DNA from: Phoenix dactylifera
Taxonomy: Eukaryota; Streptophyta; Magnoliopsida; Arecales; Arecaceae
Assembly (NCBI RefSeq): GCF_009389715.1
Contig: NC_052396.1
Coordinates: 16,825,631 to 16,889,630, forward strand
DNA length: 64,000 bases
Direction of reading: 5' to 3'
The translations under genes and the position numbers were made by a program. Every line of letters starts with the position of its first letter. Positions within the stretch are counted from its first letter, which is position 1. The notes beneath the pieces were generated by a model. The model ran no database searches. It saw nothing but the letters and a program-made list of their open reading frames with translations, and had not been told where the DNA came from. Positions 9,901 to 20,234 of this stretch are shown here, in pieces.

Positions 9901-11905
9901 ACACATACGGAAAGTATATTGCCAAACTATATATCATGATACGTGCTATAAGCTCTTGTCGTATGCTCATATCTTTCAAATCAAGACGCGCTTTCAAGTT
10001 GTCTTTAGTCTTTCCATCAAGATTTAACAATGTTCCAATCAAGTTATCACAAACATTCTTTTCTATGTGCATGACATCAAGATTATGTCGAAGAAGATTA
10101 TACTCCCAATAAGGTAAATCAAAAAAAATACTCCTTTTTTTCCATAACTGTTTATGTGTAGAAGCAACCAATGTGTCATCATCATTTTCCTGTCCATATG
10201 CATTGTCATCATTCTCAAAAAAGTTAGCATCCTCTAAAATCTCTGATATTAACCCTTCATTTAATGAGCTACCAACATCCTCCCTTCCCCTCTTCTTTAA
10301 ACATTTGGAGACCTTACCAGGTATGTAATTTGTGCCATGCATTTGTCTAAGAACTTCGGTACCAGTTGGTGGAATAGGGGCAGAACGCAACTCTGTGGTA
10401 CTATCAAACAGATCATTCTGAAATCGAAATGGATGGTTTGGTTCTAACCATCGACAATGGCCCATATAACAGAACTTTCCTCCATTTTTTAACCAATATG
10501 AATGGGTTGAATCTCCACAAGAAGGACATGCAATACGCCCCTTAGTGCTCCAACCGGATAAATTAGCATATGCAGGAAAATCATTAATAGTCCATATAAG
10601 AGCTGCACGCAATTTGAATGTTTGACCAGTAAAAGCATCAAATGCATCAATACCCTCCCATAACTGTTTCAATTCCTCTATTAAAGGCTGCAAAAAAACA
10701 TCAATATCATTACCTGGGCCCTTATCACCTGGAATAACCATTGACAAAATGAGTGAAGACTTTTTCATACACATCCATGGAGGTAAATTATATGAAACCA
10801 AAACAACCGGCCAAGTGCTGTATGTAGAACTCATAGTTCGAAAGGGATTAAACCCATCAGTAGCCAAACCCAGTCTGACACTGCGAGCATCAGAAGCAAA
10901 TTCGGGATGCCTATCATCAAATGCTTTCCATGCGGGACTATCCGCTGGGTGTCGTAACATTCCATCCTTTGTACGGCCTTCGTCATGCCATCTCATCGAG
11001 GAAGCCGTCTTCGGTGATGCAAACATCCTTTTCAATCTTGGTATAAGAGGAAAATACCTCAAAATTTTAGCCGGTTTTTTCTTAGTCGGTGCAGCATCCA
11101 CTTCAGTCAACGAATCATTCTCGTCATCTTTATGTTTTCCCCAACGTGGGGTTCCACATATTCGGCACGACTCTTGGTTCCTATTTTCACCACGATATAA
11201 AATGCAGTCATTCGGACAACTGTGTATCTTCTCATATCCAAGGTCCAACTCTTTTATCAGTTTTTTGGCTTCGTATGAAGATGATGGCAGAGTAACACCT
11301 TCCGGAAATGCATCTTTTAATAATTGAAGAAGCATGGTAAAAGACTTGCTGGACCACCCATTCAAATATTTCAAATGTAATAAATGCAGAAGAAAAGAAA
11401 TCTTCGTAAAATTCTTACAACCCGGATACAGTTCTTGATCACAATCTTTCACCAAGTTATCATAATGAGCTGTGTCATTAGCATGTATAGATTCCTCAAC
11501 ATGCATGGACTGATCAATAACTGCACGCTCATCTTCTCCTACAGTTCTGATATTATGTCCAAGAGCATCTCTAAGTAGGCCCCTTATATCATCTTCTTCT
11601 ACAGAATTTTGTTCCGTGTCACTACATCCAAAATTGAAGGTGTCTTCTAGATCGGAGGGTTGGTTACATGAAGGTATGAACTCTCCATGGATTACCCATT
11701 CAGTATAACCCTTTAGAAAACCATTCCATACCAAATGTTCTTCAACAATTTTTGGATCAAGAGCAGAACCGTTTACACATTTTTGACATGGACATAAAAT
11801 CTTCCCGTTCATATTAGATTTCTCAAAAGCAAACTTAATGAAATTCTGAACTCCATCCAAATATTCAGTACTAGATCTTAACTTATTTATCCAACTTTTG
11901 TCCAT
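9899..11905 (-). pseudogene. CACTA transposase TNP2 (TnpD-like), C-terminally truncated
   Basis: A 668-residue intronless frame begins MDKSWI. Residues about 1-75 form the transposase-associated domain with the C-x-C-x2-C zinc cluster (CPCQKC). Residues about 160-560 form the TNP2 domain, including the DGFNPF block near residue 349, a GPGNDIDVFLQPL block and the CPSCGDST zinc site. The family continues for several hundred residues past the RLDLKDM block; here the frame drifts into unrelated sequence (MIYSLAIYFPYV) and stops at 9899, exactly where TnpA-like sequence begins. TNP2 cuts the CACTA ends. This copy is probably inactive because the tail is lost, although the upstream frame has no stop, suggesting recent activity. 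Confidence 0.9.
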
Positions 11906-13250
11906 TCTATTAGAATACCGATTGAACTGCAGTTTTTAAAAAAAAGATAAACAAAATTAAGTAAAATGCAACAGAAGAAGTATATTATGCAGCTGAATGG
12001 AATGAGAATGAGAAAGAGAAAGGTTACCACTCAGCAAGAAAATCTTAAGCATTTGTTGAAGGTCTTGCAGAGGTCTCATGATTTTCAACAAGAAAATAAA
12101 CACATTTGCAGCATGGATGTGAGGCAAGACGTGGTGCAACATGGCATGGTGTCATGTGAGATCTGGCACATCTAAAGGCCTCAAGCATGATTTTTGTTTC
12201 TTTTTTCTTTCTTGTTTGTTCATATTGTGCTTTCTCTCACTCAAAAAAGAGTGTTAAGTTTTCATATATAAACTAGCTTTGCATCAATAAGTAAATACAT
12301 GCAGCATCAAGATTTAATCATAGTAAATTATAAATGGGTGTTAAACCTTAAATTTCTTCTTCAACAAGTTCTTGCTCCAAAAATCTCCTTTTGCAAGCTT
12401 GTGCTCCAAAGCTGCTGGTGCTTTCTATGCAATTTCTTGACTCTCAGGTGCCCAAAAAGCTGCTGGCAGTTTTTTCACTAATACCAGTAACCTGTATGTG
12501 CAGTATCAACTTTTCAGCAGCCTAAGATTTTACATGTAATGTGACAGCAAATTGAATTAAAAAAGCTGTTACTGATGATCATGCAATCTATTATTTTCCT
12601 ACACATTACCAAAAGATTTGTACATTAGAACTAAAACAAGCAGGCTGAAAAAGACTGCAAACACATTGATGTCATCGGCATTTCAAGGTCAACATAAAGC
12701 AAAATCAGGTGGTTTCGGATTGCATCTCATACAGAGATATTTAGATCTTTTGCATAACTAACAAAAAAAATCAGGTTATATCCATCTGAACAATCAAGTT
12801 TAGGGAAACTTATTTAACTCAATGATATATGATAAAAAAATAGTAAATTTTAGGTTTAACTTTATCTTAATGAATGAGAATAAAGGAGGAAGAACCACTT
12901 ATGCATTTTATTAATTGTAATTCCAGCATCCGTTGCTTTCTCTATAGATCAGGAATTGGATACTTTCTGATATAGATGGGCATTTTACATTTCCAAAATC
13001 ACATTGGGCACACATATGCATCTGATAAATTCAAGAAAAGACCAAGCTTCAAAAATGATAAACTATAATTTCATCCATATATAATTATGTATACTTTGCA
13101 ACACCTTCAATTGAATATGCCAAGTATTGCAATCTTGAATACAAACCCAGGCAGCATGCTCTTAAGAGAGCAGATTTGCTATAATGACAACTCTAGACAT
13201 TACGCTTTACCAATGCTATGAATTATTTAAAAAACAAAAAAAAAAAAGTC
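11906..13250. other. CACTA internal non-coding stretch upstream of TNP2
   Basis: No gene is recognised. It is the 5' flank of the transposase gene on the minus strand and probably contains 5' UTR or intron sequence. Two imperfect copies of a TGCAGCATCAAGATT-like string occur, without clear meaning. Confidence 0.4.
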
Positions 13251-13289
13251 GAAGCCTTTAGAAGGTCAAAACCAAGTAATATAATTTTA

Positions 13290-13585
13290 CAATATCTACT
13301 GATCTTAATGAGAGCCAGAACAAGCAAAATTTAGACCACATTATAAGCTGATATATAACAGTCCAAGACCAGTGGCAAATAAGAGAGAGATGGGTCATAG
13401 ATTTCATTTTCATGCTTCCATAAAAGAAATCCCACTTAGGATCCCATTTTCCATGCGAGCGTCGAGCGACGACAATAGGTCTTCGGATCATAGGCACCAT
13501 GTCTCCTTCTTTGAACGATCTGGACCTGCTTATCGAAAGCCTGAGCCATGTATGAATGGTAGAACGATTCCATGAGAAATTTACA
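13290..13585 (-). pseudogene. Possible remnant of a Ty3/gypsy integrase C-terminus inside the CACTA element
   Basis: The minus strand encodes MAQAFDKQV, then after a one-base shift SFKEGDMVPMIRRPIVVARR, then KWDPKW. A second shift follows, to a frame with HENEIYD. This matches the order at the end of plant Ty3 polyproteins, where an A(Y/F)(N/D)K-V-R block precedes F-x-EGD-x-V and a KW(D/E)GP block. The expected GP is not preserved. The remnant carries several frame breaks. Confidence 0.45.
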
Positions 13586-14284
13586 GGTCTTTTACACAAG
13601 CAAAAAAAAATCCAATCTTATCATGCAAGTATATGTTCTATAAATTCAACCCTGGATAGTTGGAAAAAAGTTGAAAGATCATGGTTGCAGCTCTCAGGCA
13701 ACTAGGTGATCCATTAACCAATTACATGAAACTTAACTCTCCAAATATTTCTCGTTTTTTACGAAAACAAAGCATAACACAAGCAACAAACTGTAAACAC
13801 ATGAAATAAATATTTCTCGTTTTTTTTCAAAATGCAGAAACGAAGCCAAGATAAAAATTAATCCATCATCAATCAATAGAAAAGTTCGCAAAGACATATT
13901 CTCCAAATAACAACTACTGTAACTCCAAAGGGTTAAAAACAGAAACAAAAAAAACCGGAGAGAGGGAGAGAGAAGGAAACAGATAGAATTACTGATTGGT
14001 GCAAAACGGGGGGAGAAGCCCCTGAGATTAGAACTATCAACGCACATAGAGATCCCAATGCTCCAATAGCAGGGCCTCAAAAGATCAATTACAGAAGATC
14101 CCCCAACCCATTCTCTGTGCTGAGAAGAGGAGTGAGAAGCTCTGATTAACAGAGCATTCCTCAGGAAGAGAGAAAGTGACAGAGAACAGGAAGAGAATGC
14201 AAGCGAAGAGAGCAAACAAAAATATGAGATTGAAAGCATCAAGAATTCACCCCGAACGAGATAGAAAGATAGAACTAGAAGACG

Positions 14285-14475
14285 AAGTCAATTTACCAGG
14301 AAGTAGAGGAGCGCGACCTCGATCGCCCGCCGACGAGCTTTTCTCCGACGGCAAGCTAGCGATCAAGCCGGCGATTAAGACAGCAAGCCGATATCCGATC
14401 GGTAGAAGGAACGGGGACCCGACTAGGGAGACGCCGGCGGAGATCGAGACGGAGATCTCCGGATCGCCGGAGCCC
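14285..14475 (-). other. Possible GC-rich first exon of the CACTA transcript
   Basis: Read on the minus strand, this CpG-rich stretch stays open for about 60 codons after a stop (GSGDPEISVSISAGVSLVG and onward). It ends in a plausible donor (CTTCCTG followed by gtaaattg) near 14301. It has no ATG in that frame and no family resemblance that I recognise. It could be a 5' untranslated exon upstream of TNP2, or captured host sequence. Support is weak. Confidence 0.3.
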
Positions 14476-14810
14476 TAGCCGAGGAGGAGAGCGGTGCGTT
14501 AAAGCGAAAGGGTTCCGATAGCAGGGCACCAGATCGGAAAAGAGCTCTCGAGAGAAAATAACACTTAAATAAGCTCGATCAAGGCTTATACAAAAGAAGA
14601 GGAGAAGGAGCGTGTTGAGGAAGGAGGAGAAGGAGGAGAACAAGCGAGACGGAGGGAGAGAATGGAGTAGGAGAAACTACCTCGGGCGGAGCGCGCGTTG
14701 GGGTCGGTCGGTCGACGCCGGAGAGGAGGTAGGCCTTCTGGAACGTGGCCGTTGGCGTCAAGGAAGTCCGATTCGTGGCTTTCAGCCGCCGGAGAGGAGG
14801 GAGATGGGGG

Positions 14811-14858
14811 CAGCGCCGGAGACGAAGGCAAGGGCAGCGCCGGAGACGAAGGCAAGGG
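14811..14858. repeat. Two-copy 24-bp tandem repeat
   Basis: CAGCGCCGGAGACGAAGGCA plus AGGG occurs twice back to back (14811-14834 and 14835-14858), in the GC-rich right part of the CACTA element. Confidence 0.9.
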
Positions 14859-14925
14859 GTATCGGGAGTAGCTAGGGCAAGAATGCGGGCTTGGGGTCGG
14901 GCGCTGCGTATTAAGGGGGCCTTGG

Positions 14926-15072
14926 CGACGCTTATAAGCGTCGTTTTAGCCTCAAGTCTACGACGACGCGTTTAAGCGTCGTCCAATTCTTCAAATTTCC
15001 CACGCTCCCCAAAAGCGTCGGGAAAGGTTGGCGCGGGAGCAGGAAATGCCGACGCTTTCCCTTAGCGTCGGC
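14926..15072. repeat. Right subterminal palindrome cluster of the CACTA element
   Basis: Three CGACGC...GCGTCG palindromes lie at 14926-14943, 14964-14981 and 15048-15072, with further half-sites (AAGCGTCGG) between them and the terminal CACTA. They match the left cluster in motif but are fewer. Confidence 0.85.
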
Positions 15073-15108
15073 ATTTAAGCGTCGGCTTTTCACACTTTTA
15101 CTGTAGTG

Positions 15109-16543
15109 GGAGTGCCCTGTTGAGGGCTAAGTATGATGCTTATACGATGATGGGGGAGCTCCAAGCTGGTCGGCGATCGTCCTTCGTATGGAGGGAGGTC
15201 TGCACCCACATACCGCTGGTGCAGGCAGCGGTCCGGTGGGCAGTGGGGGATGGGCGTTCTATAGATGTCTTGGAGGACAGTTGGGTGCATGAGCAGGCTC
15301 TTAGCCGCGCGTCGACTTTTTTTGATCCTTTGAGGCTAGAGGGCCATCGGGTTAGCGATCTGATCGTTCCGAGCCAGGGCAGGTGGGATGAGGCATTGAT
15401 TCGGATGGTCTTTGGGAGGCAGTTGGCTGAGATGATCATGGCCATTCCACTTCCCGCGATGGACGTGGTAGATAGGTTGGTATGGGCAGCTACAGGCAGG
15501 CCGAGCGTACGTTTCACAGGCATCCGAGAGGCTATGGGAGGGAAGGCAGTGAGGCAGATGGATGGGAGGTGGATCTGGAGATTGCACATTCATCCCCGGG
15601 TGGCCATGTTTCTTTGGAAAGTGGCCTGGGGCTGCTTACCCATGAGGGGCGTGTTGGCCGGGAGGGGCATGGGGATCAGTCCGAGTTGTGCCTGGTGCTC
15701 GGAATGGGAGGAGTTCATCACTCATGTGCTGCTTAGTTATGATCAGGTAGTACAGATTTGGAGTTGTGCAGGATTGTTTTAGGGGCAGGTCAGCCGATCT
15801 GTGGACGACTTTTTACTTCGGTTGAGGGGAGCGGTGCGGCGACCACAGACGTTGGAGTGGGGGATTTGACTGGCCTATGTAGTATATCATATATGGTTAG
15901 ACAGAAATGCCAGAATTTTCGATGATAGACGGAAACCCCTGTGGCGTATTGTTGAGAGGGCCCACATCCAGACGGCTGAGATCATCAGAGCTACCTCACC
16001 GAGTTCATTTAGGATGGCTAGAGACATCTGGGACCCCCGCTCAGTAGCTTTAGCGTCAGCTTCAGTGCTCAGGTTTCTTCTTATCTCTTGAGAGTCCCCA
16101 CTCTTCGGCTACCTAAAGGTGAATTTCAATGGTAGCAGCCCATGAGTTGGTGGTGGGGCGGTGTAGATTTTATGATCAGAGGCCACGACTCACAGCTGAT
16201 TGCTGATGGTGGGCGACGGATCGATGGGTTCTTAGCTATAGGGATGGAGCTCAGGGCAGCATGGGAGGGGGTCTCCTATGCGAGACGGAGGTTAGGGGCC
16301 GAGCACATTATCTTGGAGGGTGGCTCGGCCACAGTGATCGATTGGATACAGGAGGAGGGATGGAGGGGGGATGGCAGTCCCTTGTTGTGCGACATCAGGT
16401 TGATGCTGAGAGATTGCAGTGCTTTTCAAATAGTGCACGTGTACCGGAAAGCGAATAGGGCCGCAGATTGGGTTGCATCTTACGTTGCGCAGCACTCTGG
16501 AGAGATACTTTGGCCGCACCGGGAGGCCCTCCCTCGCTTCTAA
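15109..16543 (+). pseudogene. LINE ORF2 C-terminal part (zf-RVT and RNase H), degenerate
   Basis: A first frame (15120-15782) encodes the region after reverse transcriptase: LRAKYD, WAVGDGRSIDVLEDSWV and the zf-RVT block HPRVAMFLWKVAWGCLP...CAWC. After a stop at about 15783 the linker continues with stops (WLDRNARIFDD near 15900). A second frame (16142-16543) carries the RNase H domain: GMELRAAWEGVSYA, a remnant of the LEGGSATVI motif (normally with a catalytic Asp, replaced by Gly here), and the conserved end HVYRKANRAADWVASYVAQH. An RNase H domain is found in one lineage of plant L1 elements. Several stops make it non-functional. Confidence 0.85.
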
Positions 16544-16628
16544 GCCAGGTTCTAGTCTCTGGTTCTATTGGCATGTCCTACACTAGAGCAGGATGAGGTG
16601 CTGTTGTACTCAAAAAAAAAGAAGGCAA

Positions 16629-17070
16629 CTCAGTCTGCGGCCCTGTTCATCTCTAAATATACATGTACTGTCTGGAAGGTGTTATAGTTCGCCATCAACC
16701 ATAAGTTGTGCGGGGCAAAGAGTTCTCATCCCCCTTCGCCCTTTCTTCTGTATCCTCTCGATCATTATGATAGAGTTTTTTTTGAAAAAAATATGCGCAA
16801 TTTTAGTACATGTTTTGCATAAGCGATGCCCTCCCATGCTCTGATTCTTTGACGATCCACGTTACCGCGGAGAGTTTATTCTCATGGATAAATTATCGAT
16901 GGTGCAGCGTCGTCGGATGAACCATTTGATTGCGTAGCATTGAGAGGGTGGTCGTATATGAAAAAACACGGAAAATATTATCCAATGCCGGAGAGAGAAG
17001 AGTACTGTAGCGGAACAAAAATCTTATGGGGCACGTACCATACTAGATCGTATGGTACGCGCTCCTACTT
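16629..17070. other. Intergenic spacer between the split LINE and the long-TIR element
   Basis: No gene is seen. A short imperfect palindrome, ACCATACTAGATCGTATGGT, lies at 17038-17057, just outside the left inverted repeat of the next element. Confidence 0.4.
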
Positions 17071-17072
17071 CG

Positions 17073-19095
17073 GCCACGTTAATATTTTATATGAATCTCA
17101 AAAAAGCAGTTTGCGATCTATTTAAGTCGGCAAACCTATCTTATGAGAGTTTGAGTGGGACGCAGCTTGGAGTTTGAGCTATAAGTAATAGCCTGGGAAT
17201 TTTAACGTCAGCAAACCTATTTAGATACCCGACATGTTTGACATTACCACCATGTTCATCTCGTTGGCCTTCCGATGACCACAGCTTTTCTTTTGTTTTT
17301 GGTACAAGATAGCTACAGTTGGTGCCTCGCAAGCTAAATTTTGAGAAAAAGTATGGGTATTTAACTAGAAGTCTTTACTTAACATAATTATTCATATTTC
17401 ATTTTTAAGTTTTAAAAGATATAGTGAACATATCTACTGGAGCTCACTAAGTTTTTATTTGCATTGCAGGTAATTGATTGGAAAGAGGTTGCCGCTTGGA
17501 TTATGCGTACCCTTTTTTGTTCATTAGAAACTTTTAGTTGTAAACATCTCTCCATTTTTGGCATTTGTGTATGCATTAATGTGAGATGAATATACCATTT
17601 TTTCTGCTAGGTGTGTATCATTTGGCCATACAGTGTGTACTGCTGAACACGCATATATTGATATACCTGAAAATATGTATTGAATCGATGCTTAGTATGT
17701 ATTAGTAAAGCTTAAAGTGTGCATCAAGAAGTCGATGAGTGTGCATCACTTAGTCATGTGGTGTGTACTGGTAAACACCAAGTTGTCGAAATTGTGTATC
17801 GATATAATTAAAGGTATGTATTGAAACTTGGATGACCATTCTGCTATGTATGTATCATTTTGCCATGCAGTGTGCACTGCTGAACACCATGATCTAAAAA
17901 GTATGTATTGATATACCTAAAGGTATGTATTGGATCGATGCTTAGTATGTATTAGTAAAGTTTAAAGTGTGTATCAAGAAGCTGATGAGTGTGTATCACT
18001 TAGCAATGTGGTGTGCACTGGTGAACACTAAGTTGTTGAAACTGTGTAACGATATAATTAAAGGTATGTATTAAAACTTAGATGGCCATTTTTCTAATGT
18101 GTATCATTTGGCCATGCAGTGTACACTGCTAAACACCATGATCTCGAAAGTATGTATCGATATGCTTAAAGATATGTATTAGATCGATGCTTAGTATGTA
18201 TTAGTAAAGCTTAAAGTGTGTATCAAGAAGCCGGTGAGTATATATCACTTAGTCATGTATTATGTATCAATTTACTAAAAGATAGATATTGGGATGTTGG
18301 ATGAATATATTACCAAATGTGTATCAACTAGCCGTATAGTGAATACCATATTTTTCAAACTGGTCATATAATGTATTACTTCAAAAGAGATGCAAAAGTT
18401 TTACATTCCTTGAAATAGATAACAAATTCAGTAAAAACCTAAGAAGAGTATTAACCAAATACTAACATTCTATTGTATATTGAAATTTATCCAACTTTAT
18501 AAAAAATTGAGAACCCTCTAATAAAAGGAAAGAAATATATAATAGAATATATGAAAGAAATAGACAGCAACGCAAGATATTTAAACAATGTATCCAAGTC
18601 TGTATCTGTTGTATGAGTTAAACTGCCGGACAATAAGAGATGTTTAGATGTTTGTATAATAATAAAATATAGATAAAATATAAATAACATCCCCCTCCCC
18701 CAACCGTGGAATGTCTCCTCACCCATCCTTGGAACGTCTTCTAAACTTGGTCGTTGCTTCTTTTCCACGTACCAAAAAAAATGTAGCTATCTTGTACCAA
18801 AAAAATAAAAGAAAAGCTATGGTCATCAGAAGCCCATTACTTCTTTTTCTCGTACAAAAAAAAAAGAACTCAAAGTTTAGCTGTGGTCATCGGAAGGCCA
18901 ACAGGATGAACATGGTGGTAATGTCAAACGTGCCAGGTATCTAAATAGATTTGCCGACATTAAAATTCCCAGGCTGTTACTTATATCTTACTCAAACTCC
19001 AAGCCGGGTCCCACTCAAACTCCCATAAAACAGGTTTGCCGACTTAAATACGTCGCAATCTATTTTTTTGACATTCGTGTAAAATATTAACGTGG
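17073..19095. mobile_element. Long-terminal-inverted-repeat element (Mutator-like or foldback type), non-coding
   Basis: The block 17073-17317 recurs inverted at 18782-19095. Shared landmarks, read inward, are CCACGTTAATATTTTA, ATTTAAGTCGGCAAACC, TTTGACATTACCACCATGTT, CCGATGACCACAGCTTT and GGTACAAGATAGCTACA. The right copy is longer because about 65 bp around the GTAC(C)AAAAAA...GCT(A/G)TGGTCATC(A/G)GAAG string is duplicated. Long inverted repeats around non-coding DNA suit a non-autonomous Mutator-like or foldback element. I find no 9-bp target duplication at the ends I can place, so class and exact ends are uncertain. Confidence 0.7.
17611..18290. repeat. Tandem repeat, about 240-249 bp period, under three copies, with ~120-bp internal dimer structure
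   Basis: GTATCATTT(G/T)GCCAT recurs at 17615, 17852 and 18101, and (G/A)GATCGATGCTTAGTATGTATTAG near 17692, 17932 and 18181. Each long unit contains two related halves, one starting GTGTATCATTTGGCCAT and one starting GTGTATCACTTAGTCATG. Both carry (G/A)CTG(C/G)T(G/A)AACAC and end in AAAGGTATGTATT. The array sits inside the long-inverted-repeat element. Confidence 0.9.
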
Positions 19096-19151
19096 CTGAA
19101 ACTCATATGATTTTTGTTTTTGAAAATTAGACAGCTTGGAGCCCACATTGT

Positions 19152-20190
19152 GCTTTTTTTTTTTTTGTTAAAAACATCATTACATATGGTTGTCACATGG
19201 GTACAGCCAGACAAATCAAAAGTAGATCTGCACACCTTTTTTTTTTATGAAGACAGTAATTCATATAGTTCTAACGTGAGCACAACCTGCCAAATCAGAA
19301 GAAAGCAAAAAGTACAAATGGGGCGGAAGCTCTACTGTGGATGTTTAGCGGAACTCTCCGGAATGCTATGCAACATAGGAAGCGACCCAGTCTACTACCC
19401 TGTTTGCCTTTCGGAAAACGTGTACAGCCTGAAACTCATCCATCTCTATAGCCAACCGGCAAGTCTCCCAAATAAGTGGGTGACCATCTCTGTATCTATC
19501 CGCACCCCGGATCCAAGCGATAACAATAGAAGAGTCCCCCTCAAGGTACACCCGTCCGACCCCGAGCACCCGTCTCGCATAAGATATGCCGACCCAGGCT
19601 GCCCACAGCTCTGCTCCAGCAATAGTGAGCCTGGTGGGAAGGCAGCCCCAGGCCATCTTCCAAATAAAGAGCGCCACCCGCGGGTGAATCCGCATCCGCC
19701 AAATCTATCCTCCCTCAATCCATCTAGCTAGCTCCCCACTGAAAAGAGCCTGTAGATCCCTAGCTCGCACCTGTGATCGGCCCGACGGCGCCTAGACCAA
19801 CCTGTCAAACTCCCCCTGCAATGGCACCGGGAGACCCAAAATCATCTCTGCCAACAGTACCCTAAACACCTCTCGAACCAACCCCCTCCCTCCACCTGCT
19901 CTCCTCTGGGTTCAACAGGTCATTGACCCTCTGGCCCACTAAGCGCACCGAGTCCACCATGGTCGGCATACGGCTGATCGGCACTGCGGTCACCCAACAG
20001 TCCTCCAAGACATCAATGGAGCGGCCATCACCAATAGCCCATCTAATCTCCGATAGGACCACCCCTGCTCTGGCACACATGTCCCTCCACACCGGAGAGT
20101 AGTGGCGGGCAGCTCTCACTGGCACCAAATCCCCATACTTGGCCCTCATCAGTGAGGACCACATACTATCCGGCTCCATGACATATCCAG
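19152..20190 (-). mobile_element. Truncated, internally deleted LINE
   Basis: The minus strand encodes YVMEPDSMWSSLMRAKYGDL, WAIGDGRSIDVLEDCWV and NDLLNPEESRW (20190-19870), then HPRVALFIWKMAWGCLPTR joined directly to AGAELWAAWVGISYARRV. So the zf-RVT end and linker are deleted and RNase H follows at once (LEGDSSIVIAWI, HVFRKANRVVDWVASYVA). The 3' end carries an A-tail, seen as T-runs at 19237-19247. A second poly(A)-ended copy of the last ~75 bp follows at 19152-19236. Its right edge lies only about 45 bp before the P450 start codon. Confidence 0.82.
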
Positions 20191-20234
20191 GCACACCTTT
20201 GGCGGACGTCGTCCGGATGAGTTTGAGGCCTAAA

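Larger units (their letters stand above)
7152..15108 (-). mobile_element. Complete CACTA (En/Spm) DNA transposon, 7,957 bp
   Basis: The left end reads CACTACAAAAG and the right end is its imperfect inverse (CTGTAGTG, that is CACTACAG on the other strand). The trinucleotide GGA flanks both ends (7149-7151 and 15109-15111), the 3-bp duplication expected of CACTA elements. Removing the element and one GGA restores the LINE frame (TGG AGT GCC). Subterminal zones at both ends hold palindromes of the type CGACGCTTTTAAGCGTCG. Inside, on the minus strand, are a TNP2 transposase, the end of a TnpA-like (Transposase_24) gene and captured host-gene exons. With TNP2 truncated, the element is probably non-autonomous. 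Confidence 0.93.
6989..16617 (+). mobile_element. 5'-truncated LINE, split by the CACTA element
   Basis: The left piece (6989-7151) encodes the end of an RT domain (GRRKMHLMAWKVVC, then ARFILEPDCLW). The right piece (15109-16617) continues in the same frame across the CACTA footprint with SALLRAKYD, then the zf-RVT region and RNase H. A poly(A) run (16612-16620) follows the TTGTACTC end. The 11-bp sequence AAAGAAGGCAA flanks both ends (6978-6988 and 16618-16628), consistent with a target-site duplication, although its first As overlap the tail. The copy starts inside ORF2, so it was truncated at insertion and could never move by itself. Confidence 0.82.

Noticed and set aside
17611-18290. CRISPR-like regular repeat
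   Set aside because: Units are contiguous, ~240 bp and without unique spacers, in a plant genome; this is an ordinary tandem repeat.
20139-20234. Upstream in-frame ATG extending the P450 by 32 residues
   Set aside because: The added part reads through LINE-derived sequence and would bury the ER anchor; the ATG at 20235 gives a normal P450 N-terminus.
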